A stretch of DNA of 13,550 bases from an uncultured Clostridium sp. (GTDB lineage: Bacteria; Bacillota; Clostridia; Lachnospirales; Lachnospiraceae), in assembly GCA_937902905.1 (NCBI GenBank), contig CALELW010000093.1, forward strand, positions 1-13,550, written 5' to 3'. This document shows positions 1-5,226 of this stretch, in pieces. The notes under the pieces are model-generated. The model made no database searches. It was not told where the DNA came from and was given only the letters and a program-made list of their open reading frames with translations. The first letter of the stretch is position 1, and each line of letters begins with the position of its first letter. Position numbers and translations under genes: made by a program.

Positions 1-22
1 GCCCCACGATTCCGAGTTTCAT
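1..22 (-). CDS. ychF: Start of a CDS, probably the YchF-type GTPase (partial, runs off left edge)
   Basis: Only seven codons are visible, reading MKLGIVG. They are preceded by an AAAGGAA ribosome site (minus strand, about 32-38) at normal spacing and by a plausible promoter at 96-124. MKLGIVG matches the usual opening of Firmicutes YchF/OLA1 (MKLGIVGLPNVGKST), an ATP/GTP-binding ribosome-associated P-loop protein. Other families with a nucleotide-binding first strand can begin in a similar way, so the name is an inference from seven residues. The start codon and reading direction are better supported than the identity. Confidence 0.45.
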
Positions 23-95
23 GCTATCAAGTTCCTTTCTTATAAACCGTAATCCGGTCGATTTCTTTATAAATGAGTTATAAAACTCAGGATTT

Positions 96-124
96 ATCAT
101 ACCATAAAGAGAGTAAAAAGTAAA
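96..124 (-). promoter_or_regulatory. Candidate sigma-A promoter for the left-edge gene
   Basis: On the minus strand there is a -35 TTTACT (119-124), a 17-bp spacer and a -10 TATGAT (96-101), about 70 nt upstream of the start codon. A small inverted repeat GAGTT-ATAA-AACTC (75-88) lies in the would-be leader. The match to consensus is moderate. Confidence 0.45.
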
Positions 125-139
125 ATCTTATGTTAAATA

Positions 140-355
140 GGTTTGCGGCAAGTGTTCGTTGGCACTTTTTGTTTTCCGTAATTCCGTAAAACAGCTTTGC
201 GCCTCGTGGGAGTTCTCACTAGTTGAGTACGTAGCGGTATGGGCACTGAAACTACCAGTGCTACATACCGACGTACTCAAACCCACGAGTCGCAAAGCGT
301 TTCTACGGAATTACTGGAATCCAAAAGAATCGGCAGCGAACATTTGGCACAAACC
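140..355. repeat. 216-bp imperfect palindromic element
   Basis: The two halves are reverse complements over nearly their full length. The outer ends are GGTTTG (140-145) and CAAACC (350-355). The inner stem is GCACTG (243-248) and CAGTGC (256-261), closing on a 7-nt loop AAACTAC. Well-matched internal blocks include GTAATTCCGTA, GCTTTGCG, CTCGTGGG and TTGAGTACGT, each with its complement on the other arm. The left arm carries an extra block of about 11 nt (AGTTCTCACTA). By eye roughly four fifths of aligned positions agree. No convincing ORF lies inside. It sits between a GNAT toxin stop codon and the probable ychF promoter. It could be a MITE-like element, a dispersed intergenic palindrome, or a transcribed long hairpin that also ends transcription; the sequence alone cannot decide. 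Confidence 0.8.
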
Positions 356-372
356 CATTATTCATTTATGTT

Positions 373-984
373 TTATAACAGTCTCAAAAGTTGTACCAGT
401 TCACGTGTTTCCTCTGTAGCTTTATCAACTTTCCGTACATCAAACCGTTTAAAACCGTAACCTTCATAAAAGGAAAGTAATTTATCTTTACTTTCCGCTT
501 CCACAAATGTTACCATTCCTCCTGCTTGATATTGCAATCTTTGTGTCTGTCGAATAGCAGCCTCAAGCAACTCCTTCCCCGTTATTCTATCTTTGACCTT
601 ATCACTAAAATTTTTCCCTAACTGCGCAATTAAATAAGCAGCCAAATTATATGTCTGATCCTCTTTATCTATTTTACTAAATCTTGCCAGTTTCCTTTTA
701 ACCTTATTACTAAATGGTTCTGAGTTAACAACAAGCGGTTTAATTGTAATAGAAAAATATCCCAGTAACGCTGCATCTTTTAGCGACAAAACCAAATATG
801 TAACCGCCTGATGCTTCTTAGAAAATAGTATTGCCTGTTCTTTTAAAAATCGCTCCACATCCGGATTTAATGGACAAGAAAACTCGGAAAGAATCTGATT
901 CAATTTATCCTCTCCGAGCCTCTGGTCATCATTGTTTAAAAATTCACGAATGTTTAGCACAATGTAATTATTTGCTGATTCCAT
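373..984 (-). CDS. GNAT-fold acetyltransferase, probable toxin of a type II toxin-antitoxin pair
   Basis: A 203-aa protein with a divergent GNAT fold. A conserved beta/helix region around residues 113-135 contains QLGKN (121-125) where the acetyl-CoA loop is expected, and the GNAT C-terminal signature appears as FYEGYGF (172-178). GNAT toxins of TA systems acetylate charged tRNAs and so block translation; this is family knowledge and no substrate can be read here. The start codon lies inside the end of the small upstream gene (17-nt overlap), the usual arrangement for translationally coupled antitoxin-toxin pairs. AAGGGA before the ATG could serve as ribosome site. The gene ends 18 nt before the large palindrome. 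It could instead be an ordinary GNAT enzyme; the overlap with a small partner favours the toxin reading. Confidence 0.65.
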   Translation of the reverse strand: MESANNYIVLNIREFLNNDDQRLGEDKLNQILSEFSCPLNPDVERFLKEQAILFSKKHQAVTYLVLSLKDAALLGYFSITIKPLVVNSEPFSNKVKRKLARFSKIDKEDQTYNLAAYLIAQLGKNFSDKVKDRITGKELLEAAIRQTQRLQYQAGGMVTFVEAESKDKLLSFYEGYGFKRFDVRKVDKATEETRELVQLLRLL

Positions 985-1162
985 TCGTTTTTTCCCTTTT
1001 CTCCATAAATTTTATAATATCATCTGCTCCCTGTAAATAGGTAACATTAATCGGTACACGAGGCGTTTTATCGTTGGCAGATGCTTCAATCGCATCAGCA
1101 AACATCTCCACCTGTCTCTTCCCTGATATTATAAAATTCTTTGTGATACTTGAAGTTGCCAT
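968..1162 (-). CDS. Small probable antitoxin partner of the GNAT toxin
   Basis: A 64-aa protein starting MATSSITKNFIISG. The start at 1162 was chosen because a strong AAAGGAGG ribosome site (1170-1177, minus strand) sits 7 nt upstream; a longer reading from 1249 would begin upstream of the transcription start. The first 15 residues look like a beta strand followed by a helix (KRQVEMFADAIEAS), which fits a ribbon-helix-helix-type DNA-binding antitoxin, and the C-terminal half would then hold the toxin. This fold is inferred and no domain is certain. Its 3' end overlaps the toxin start by 17 nt. A near-consensus promoter (1221-1249) and a palindrome over the start of the transcript (1195-1208) suggest autorepression, as is common in type II TA operons. 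Confidence 0.62.
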   Translation of the reverse strand: MATSSITKNFIISGKRQVEMFADAIEASANDKTPRVPINVTYLQGADDIIKFMEKREKTNGISK

Positions 1163-1194
1163 GTAAACACCTCCTTTATTAATATAGTACATTT

Positions 1195-1208
1195 GTATAT
1201 TTATATAC
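1195..1208. promoter_or_regulatory. Candidate operator in the toxin-antitoxin leader
   Basis: Perfect inverted repeat GTATAT-TT-ATATAC, placed just downstream of the predicted transcription start (about 1214) of the antitoxin-toxin operon. The position suits binding by the antitoxin. AT-rich palindromes also arise by chance, so this is tentative. Confidence 0.4.
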
Positions 1209-1220
1209 TTTTCTATATTT

Positions 1221-1249
1221 ATTATATTAGCTGAGCAGAGATTTTGCAA
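1221..1249 (-). promoter_or_regulatory. Sigma-A-type promoter of the toxin-antitoxin operon
   Basis: -35 TTGCAA (1244-1249), 17-bp spacer and -10 TATAAT (1221-1226) on the minus strand. It would give a leader of about 50 nt before the antitoxin ATG at 1162. Confidence 0.7.
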
Positions 1250-1279
1250 CTATTATTTCACTAAAATTAGAGCCATTTT

Positions 1280-1444
1280 CTATATCATTAACGCCCTTTT
1301 TAACGCCATTGTCGTTAATGATGGCGTTAAATGTATCTTCATTTCACCGCTATAATCACAGAAAATTTGTGGTAAGAATACAAATACGCCTACCCAAAAT
1401 GGTTCTTCAAAATATACCGTCAGTTTTCCATTTGTTTTGTCCAT
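1280..1444 (-). pseudogene. yjdF: Truncated yjdF (DUF2992 family) behind its riboswitch
   Basis: An ATG at 1444 follows an AGGAGGG ribosome site and opens a 54-codon frame. Its first 21 residues (MDKTNGKLTVYFEEPFWVGVF) match the conserved YjdF start, in which a short beta region reads KLTVYF..PFWVGVFE. After that the homology stops abruptly. The remaining 33 residues do not resemble the family, and the lysine/arginine-rich C-terminal half is absent; intact YjdF is well over 100 aa. The break lies near 1380, and what follows is the TTAACG array and then the toxin-antitoxin promoter. This looks like replacement or deletion of the 3' part of yjdF, perhaps when the TA module arrived. YjdF function is poorly known; its riboswitch responds to aza-aromatic compounds. 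A remodelled short peptide is possible but unlikely. Confidence 0.75.
1288..1330. repeat. Symmetric four-copy TTAACG array
   Basis: TTAACG occurs at 1288 and 1300, and its complement CGTTAA at 1313 and 1325. The copies are 12 bp apart on each side, and all four are exactly symmetric about position 1309. The inner-to-outer arms TTAACGCCAT (1300-1309) and ATGGCGTTAA (1321-1330) are a perfect 10-bp inverted repeat; CATTAACG (1286) and CGTTAATG (1313) form a second, interleaved one. The array lies upstream of the TA promoter and inside the foreign tail of the truncated yjdF. It resembles a cooperative operator; the binding protein is unknown. Confidence 0.65.
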
Positions 1445-1450
1445 AAAAAT

Positions 1451-1572
1451 CCCTCCTAAAATGAATTGAACAAAGAATAGACAACCCGGAGGGGCAGGTT
1501 ACTTACCCTATTTACATAGGACGGCTGGGCTACCTACCAGCTCTAGTACATTTTTATGTACATTGCGTTTTT
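1451..1572 (-). ncRNA. yjdF-type riboswitch
   Basis: The leader directly upstream of the yjdF start has several compact hairpins: GUACAU/AUGUAC (1546-1561), GCUGG/CCAGC with loop UAGGUAGC (1524-1541), CCUAU/AUAGG (1507-1520) and AACC/GGUU (1483-1500). The loop of the last one contains CCCCUCC (1488-1494), which can pair with the ribosome site GGAGGG (1451-1456), giving an obvious way to hide translation initiation. Rich conserved-looking structure plus a DUF2992 start codon downstream identifies it as the yjdF RNA, reported to bind diverse aza-aromatic compounds. The aptamer looks intact although the gene is truncated. Identity rests on gene context and remembered motif content, not on a covariance search. 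Confidence 0.75.
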
Positions 1573-1581
1573 ATCTTTGTA

Positions 1582-1610
1582 TTTATAATCAAGCCATATG
1601 GCACGATTAA
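1582..1610 (-). promoter_or_regulatory. Candidate promoter of the yjdF riboswitch transcript
   Basis: -35 TTAATC (1605-1610), 17-bp spacer and -10 TATAAA (1582-1587), with a start site predicted a few bases before the AAACGCAAUG opening of the RNA. The spacer holds a perfect 10-bp palindrome GCCATATGGC (1593-1602). Confidence 0.5.
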
Positions 1611-1651
1611 CCTAATTCGGTAAATCCCGTTTTATCAATTCAAAACAAAAA

Positions 1652-2283
1652 TTATAATTTCTTTATCGGATGTCTAATAACTGTTTTCCATTTTTCCGGT
1701 GTAGCCTTTCTTGCAGCAGACAGATATATTTCATGGTGCAATCTCTCCTTATTCATATCATTAACATATCCATTCTGTTCCAAATATTTATCCATAAGTG
1801 CAACAGTTGCAGGCTCATCATCAAATGCTCCCAAGTGCATAATCTGAATACACATTCCTTCATCAATAGTCATAAACTCTGCCGATGAGCAATCCAATTC
1901 TTTCTTTTTTGCTGCAGTTTCAACTGCCCATTCAAAATCATCTTTAGTTATGAAGTCAGGCAATCGGATAACGGAAATCCAGTTAAACAAAGACTTGTCC
2001 GTGCAATCCACACCATCTGTATTTTCCTGCCACCAAAAGCCCTCTAGTGGTGGAACTACATACTCAAAAAAGCCTTTAATTTTATAATCCGTTTTGTAGC
2101 TCATTCTTAGAGTATATGCAACCGCATATAACACACTTATTGCCTGCTGATACGCACCACCTTCTTCGTTTGGATCGCCTTTTCCTCTGACTGCGATATA
2201 ATTTGCTTTAGGAACAATTACAATCTCTGTTTATTTTTAGGCATATAAAATTCTTTGTATTCTTTCTTAAAATCAAACGCCAT
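1652..2283 (-). pseudogene. GyrI-like small-molecule-binding protein, broken by a 1-bp deletion
   Basis: From ATG 2283 (GGAGG site at 2289-2293) the frame reads MAFDFKKEYKEFYMPKNK and then stops after 21 codons. One frame over, the sequence continues without a gap: EIVIVPKANYIAVRGKGDPN, then the long open frame with SYKTDYKIKGFFEYVVPPLEGFWW and the C-terminal WKTVIRHP. Restoring a single base at about 2229/2230 (an AAACAGAG run that should read AAACCAGAG) gives one protein of about 210 aa, the normal length for this GyrI-like (AraC effector-binding-like, SOUL/GyrI superfamily) family. Such proteins bind hydrophobic or aromatic ligands and sometimes hydrolyse or sequester them. The gene lies 77 nt downstream of the flavin reductase, probably in the TetR operon. 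A sequencing error could also explain a one-base indel. A downstream restart at 2134 would lack the first strand. Confidence 0.85.
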
Positions 2284-2360
2284 AGTTACCTCCGTAAATT
2301 TCTATTTCACTTTTTTAACCACTAGTTGTCAGCTCAAATCTCCTCTCCACGAATCTTTTT

Positions 2361-2900
2361 TCATAAAATAGTAGTGCCTAATTGATACGCCTTCTCTAAG
2401 CCATCTGTATTTTTCACATCGCCCTTATCTTTTGCGCCTCTTACAAGTACTGTTCCTGCATCTTCAAGTTTGAAATAATTTAACACAAGCTGATACTGCA
2501 CCTTAATTGCATCAAACAACTCCGGCAATGTCGCTGCACCAACTAATATCAGTGCGAGTTTTTTAATCTTAAACTCACTCCGCATAGGCGTATGTAGTCT
2601 GTCAATAAACGCTTTTAATTGCGCGCTGACACCATAAAAATATACAGGAGAAGCAACAACAAGCACATCTGCCACTTTCAGTCTTTCATAAACTTTCATC
2701 ATATCATCTTTTTGAAAACACTCATGCCCTTCTCTGTCAAAACATGTATTGCACCCTATACAGGGATTCACTTTATAATCTGCTGCTGAAATTACTTCAA
2801 CACTGTTATTTTTCTTAGCACCATCAGCAAATGCCTTTACAAGCAGCTCTGTATTTCCACCACTTCGCACACTCCCTGATAAAACAACAATATTACTCAC
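2361..2900 (-). CDS. NADPH-dependent FMN reductase-like flavoprotein with a four-cysteine cluster
   Basis: A 179-aa flavodoxin-fold protein. The FMN phosphate loop is GSVRSGGNTE (9-18), and the second flavin-contact segment is ASPVYFYGVSAQLKAFIDR (about 83-101). Between them lies CIGCNTC...C: Cys47-x2-Cys50-x2-Cys53-x7-Cys61. This spacing fits the compact CX2CX2CX4-7C motif of iron-sulfur flavoproteins, so a 4Fe-4S cluster is possible, though many related gut oxidoreductases with this motif are uncharacterised. The start is GTG at 2900, chosen because GAGGAG lies 9 nt upstream and MSNIVVLSGS is the family opening. It follows the TetR gene by 43 nt and is probably co-transcribed with it and with the GyrI-like pseudogene, suggesting inducible reduction of a small aromatic or quinone-like compound. 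Confidence 0.85.
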   Translation of the reverse strand: MSNIVVLSGSVRSGGNTELLVKAFADGAKKNNSVEVISAADYKVNPCIGCNTCFDREGHECFQKDDMMKVYERLKVADVLVVASPVYFYGVSAQLKAFIDRLHTPMRSEFKIKKLALILVGAATLPELFDAIKVQYQLVLNYFKLEDAGTVLVRGAKDKGDVKNTDGLEKAYQLGTTIL

Positions 2901-2943
2901 TGTCCGTTGCTCCTCGCTTTCCTAATCTTTGCCTATACCCTTC

Positions 2944-3549
2944 TTATACCACGTTCTCCTCACAAAACCACCTCAGATAATCATCCAACAGATTTTTATC
3001 TGTGTCATCCCTACACTCGCCATTACTCCGATCCAGTTCGTAATCCATCAGTCCATGTATCGTCATTGCAAAACTTATAGCACTCATATCCGGCTCTTTA
3101 AAATGGAGCATTTTATGTACTTCCATGGCATAAAACAACTGCTTCGTTGCTAAAATCATCTTATTTGTTTCCTCTGCAACAATTTTCGCCGCCATAGAAT
3201 TCAGGCATCTTTCAGAATAAATAACCTTATAGAAATTCAACATTTTTTCTTGATGGTTCATCTGAATATATCCATGCACTACGGTCTGCAAAACTTCATA
3301 TGCCGTTTTTCCTTCAAAAAATACACTGTAGTCTATCGGTTTTATATTCACTTTTTTCTTTGCCTGCCTTCTAAGATGCTCATACATTGCATCAACGATT
3401 TCTTCTTTTGATGCAAAGTGCTTATATAGCGAGGGCTTCATAATCCCGATTTTATCGGCAATCATGTTCATAGAAACATTTGCAAGACCTTTTTTTGCCG
3501 CAAGTTCAAGCGTTACGAGAACAATTTCCTCTTTTCGATTCACCGGCAT
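2944..3549 (-). CDS. TetR-family repressor, first gene of the flavin reductase operon
   Basis: A 201-aa protein. The N-terminal TetR_N helix-turn-helix spans about residues 5-52, with the signature IADKIGIMKPSLYKHFASKEEIVDAM. The helical C-terminal region (about 60-201) would bind the inducer; it is not recognisable to ligand level. The start at 3549 is fixed by AGGAGG 9 nt upstream. A near-perfect 48-bp palindrome (3581-3628) overlaps its promoter, so it very likely represses itself and the downstream flavin reductase and GyrI-like genes. This is the normal pattern for TetR-controlled detoxification operons. The inducer is unknown; a quinone, nitro-compound or aromatic would suit the neighbours. 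Confidence 0.9.
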   Translation of the reverse strand: MPVNRKEEIVLVTLELAAKKGLANVSMNMIADKIGIMKPSLYKHFASKEEIVDAMYEHLRRQAKKKVNIKPIDYSVFFEGKTAYEVLQTVVHGYIQMNHQEKMLNFYKVIYSERCLNSMAAKIVAEETNKMILATKQLFYAMEVHKMLHFKEPDMSAISFAMTIHGLMDYELDRSNGECRDDTDKNLLDDYLRWFCEENVV

Positions 3550-3580
3550 GTTATCCCGCCTCCTATAACCGTATGTTACT

Positions 3581-3628
3581 AATTGATAGTATATTGACTA
3601 CCACTTGGTAGCCAGTATACTATCAATT
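3581..3628. promoter_or_regulatory. Large palindromic TetR operator
   Basis: Arms of 22 bp (3581-3602 and 3607-3628) around a 4-bp centre ACTT match at 20 of 22 positions. Each arm begins or ends with AATTGATAGTATA or its complement. At 48 bp it is long enough for two TetR dimers. It covers the -10 and predicted start of the minus-strand promoter (3617-3645). It also contains a plus-strand pair TTGACT-16-TATACT, which could fire rightward, but no intact gene lies there. Confidence 0.85.
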
Positions 3629-3645
3629 ATTCACAATTATGTCAA
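3617..3645 (-). promoter_or_regulatory. Promoter of the TetR-flavin reductase operon
   Basis: -35 TTGACA (3640-3645, perfect), 17-bp spacer and -10 TAGTAT (3617-3622). The -10 and start site fall inside the right arm of the operator, so a bound repressor would block it. Confidence 0.65.
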
Positions 3646-3683
3646 GCAAAATGTTTTTCCATCCGAGTGCGCCCACGGGGTAT

Positions 3684-3881
3684 TTATCTTTTCCTAACAG
3701 CATGGCAGTAATTAACATGCTCAAATGCTTTCATCTCTGCCCTGACCTTGTCGATGATGTTCTTTTGAATATCATCAGGCGTCAGCAACTCATAAATCAA
3801 GAAGCCATGCTTTTCAAGCAATTATTCAAGTTCATTGTAGGAAAATGCCGACTTCATCGGTTCACCACCTGCTTTCGTTTC
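3684..3881 (-). pseudogene. C-terminal remnant of a class I SAM-dependent methyltransferase
   Basis: Starting just after the GNAT stop codon, one frame reads GGEPMKSAFSYNELE, a TAA stop (at the 16th codon), then LLEKHGFLIYELLTPDDIQ and finally FEHVNYCHAVRKR followed by TAA at 3684-3686. These are typical C-terminal segments of a methyltransferase family related to the polyketide/leucine carboxyl (LCM-type) O-methyltransferases of Clostridia. About 65 codons survive. The SAM-binding domain is missing, there is no start codon and one internal stop, so the gene is dead. The remnant abuts the end of the GNAT gene, suggesting a deletion that removed most of a methyltransferase once belonging to the TetR-GNAT operon. 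The family name is from memory of motifs. Confidence 0.75.
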
Positions 3882-3885
3882 TTAC

Positions 3886-4509
3886 TTAAAAAATTTGTCC
3901 CGGCAATTTCTTTTTTTCTTTATGTGGGAACTGCTTATCAAACTCTTCCGCTTCTTGTTCATCTACAAGATAACCTTCCGGTGTTGCATACTCTCCCGTG
4001 ATTCCATCAAGATATCTTGATTTCAGTTCCTTGCATAAGAAGAATGATGCATCTTCCCCTTCCGGCAAGCCATGGTAACGAATACCATACTCACTTGCTT
4101 GTTTAAAACCACTCTTGCCATAGAAATCAATATTTCCTTCAAAACATAATGCTCCACATCCTAGTTCTGCCGCCTTCTCTAATGAATAATCAAGCAGTAT
4201 TTTCCCATATCCTTTTCTTTTATACTCATTCTTGATACAGATTGGTCCCATGGTCATGATTGGAATGCTTCTTCCATCATCTGTTGTGATTGCGGTTTTC
4301 ACAAATACATTCTGTCCAATAAGTTCTTCTTCCAGATACATAACAAAATCAAGTTCTGGTACAAATGCGGAATCATTTCTTAACTGGTTTAATACATAAT
4401 GCTCCAGACACCCCGGACGATATACATTCCAAAAACTATCTCTTACCAGATTTTCCACTTTACGATATTCACTTTTTTCCTCTAACCGAATTACTATATT
4501 ATTTTTCAT
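3886..4509 (-). CDS. GNAT-family N-acetyltransferase (YhbS-like)
   Basis: A 207-aa protein with an N-terminal GNAT domain. The acetyl-CoA-binding motif is in NEYKRKGYGKILLDYSL (about 94-110, core R98-K-G-Y-G102), and the C-terminal motif FYGKSGFK is at 129-136. The last 60 or so residues (FFLCKELKSRYLDGITGEYATPEGY and a charged tail) match the common longer YhbS/COG3153-type acetyltransferases. The acceptor is unknown: antibiotic, small amine or protein are all possible. The start at 4509 has AAGGAG upstream that includes the stop codon of the TetR gene, 13 nt away, so the two are co-transcribed and probably translationally coupled. Length and motifs look intact. Confidence 0.88.
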   Translation of the reverse strand: MKNNIVIRLEEKSEYRKVENLVRDSFWNVYRPGCLEHYVLNQLRNDSAFVPELDFVMYLEEELIGQNVFVKTAITTDDGRSIPIMTMGPICIKNEYKRKGYGKILLDYSLEKAAELGCGALCFEGNIDFYGKSGFKQASEYGIRYHGLPEGEDASFFLCKELKSRYLDGITGEYATPEGYLVDEQEAEEFDKQFPHKEKKKLPGQIF

Positions 4510-4522
4510 GTTCTGATTCTCC

Positions 4523-5110
4523 TTAAAATTCCTGTATCATGCTGTTTATTGCCGATACAAATTTTTCTTTTACTTTTACTTTATCATCTGTGCCATCATA
4601 AATACTGTAATATAAATACATAATTGCATAGAATCTGACCGCTTTATCTTCAGCCGCCATAATTCCCATGCTATCAAATAAATCTTTCACATAAGAAACA
4701 GGCCCAGCTGCAAGATACTGCTGATATAATTGCTGCATCTCTTCACTACGAAACTGCTCTATTGTCAGCACCTTCCGAAACAATGATGCAAAATCATCTT
4801 CTGTCCAGTATTCAAACATAGACTTACTGTATTTTACAAAATCATCCAGTGTCACGCTCTCGTACTTTTCAGGCATTCTTTCTTTATCCTCTTCCGGCAT
4901 ATCATAATCGGATGCCTGATTATTGTCTTGCTGCTCCATATGTTTCACAATACAATCAAAAATATCTCTTTTACTTTTAAAATAACGATATAATGACCCT
5001 TTTGTCATACCAAGCGCCCCTGCTATTTGGCTGACGGATACCGCCTCGTAGCCATCCCTGGCGAACAGATGCAATGCTGCAATTAATATTTCTTCTTTTC
5101 TATTACTCAT
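4523..5110 (-). CDS. TetR-family repressor of the GNAT operon
   Basis: A 195-aa protein with a TetR_N domain at about residues 3-50 (IAGALGMTKGSLYRYFKSKRDIFDCIV) and a helical ligand/dimer domain after it. A start at 5125 is possible on paper, but that ATG is itself part of the ATGGAGG ribosome site; the ATG at 5110 lies 8 nt downstream of GGAGG and gives the family start MSNRKEEIL. Its promoter is perfect consensus and contains two matching operators (5135-5150 and 5163-5178), so autorepression is nearly certain. The downstream GNAT gene (and formerly a methyltransferase) would be induced together with it. The inducer cannot be told from the sequence. Confidence 0.92.
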   Translation of the reverse strand: MSNRKEEILIAALHLFARDGYEAVSVSQIAGALGMTKGSLYRYFKSKRDIFDCIVKHMEQQDNNQASDYDMPEEDKERMPEKYESVTLDDFVKYSKSMFEYWTEDDFASLFRKVLTIEQFRSEEMQQLYQQYLAAGPVSYVKDLFDSMGIMAAEDKAVRFYAIMYLYYSIYDGTDDKVKVKEKFVSAINSMIQEF

Positions 5111-5134
5111 ACTAATAACCTCCATAGCGCAAAA

Positions 5135-5150
5135 ATAAACGACCGTTTAT
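5135..5150. promoter_or_regulatory. TetR operator 2 (transcription start region)
   Basis: Inverted repeat ATAAACG-AC-CGTTTAT with perfect 7-bp arms at the predicted transcription start of the TetR-GNAT operon. It shares the TAAACG/CGTTTA half-sites with operator 1, centre to centre 28 bp. Confidence 0.85.
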
Positions 5151-5156
5151 ATTTTT

Positions 5157-5185
5157 ATTATAGTAAACGTTCGTTTATTTGTCAA
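5157..5185 (-). promoter_or_regulatory. Perfect-consensus promoter of the TetR-GNAT operon with operator 1 in its spacer
   Basis: -35 TTGACA (5180-5185), exactly 17 bp, -10 TATAAT (5157-5162). The spacer is filled by operator 1, GTAAACGTTCGTTTAT (5163-5178), whose arms TAAACG/CGTTTA match operator 2. Full-strength promoter, fully covered when the repressor binds. Confidence 0.93.
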
Positions 5186-5226
5186 TATTTTTTTATGAAT
5201 CTTGTCATAGCCGGCATCATTACATC

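Noticed and set aside
128..372. TTATGTT on both sides of the palindrome (128-134 and 366-372) as a target-site duplication
   Set aside because: The copies lie 5 and 10 nt away from the element ends instead of abutting them, and a 7-bp AT-rich match is easy by chance.
159..460. Two overlapping plus-strand frames through the large palindrome
   Set aside because: They read through the two arms in different frames, have no family likeness or convincing ribosome site, and overlap the toxin gene end.
1593..1602. GCCATATGGC palindrome in the yjdF promoter spacer as an operator
   Set aside because: A 10-bp palindrome alone is weak, and yjdF is normally controlled by its riboswitch; noted within the promoter entry only.
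3639..4001. 120-codon plus-strand frame downstream of a TTGACT-16-TATACT promoter
   Set aside because: It runs antisense through the methyltransferase remnant and the GNAT end, has no ribosome site at normal spacing, and its protein looks like a frame shadow.
5182..5217. 11-codon minus-strand frame (MPAMTRFIKKY) with an AGGA site after the aldo/keto reductase
   Set aside because: Too short to support. It ends inside the -35 of the TetR promoter. It might be the stub of another lost gene but nothing identifies it.
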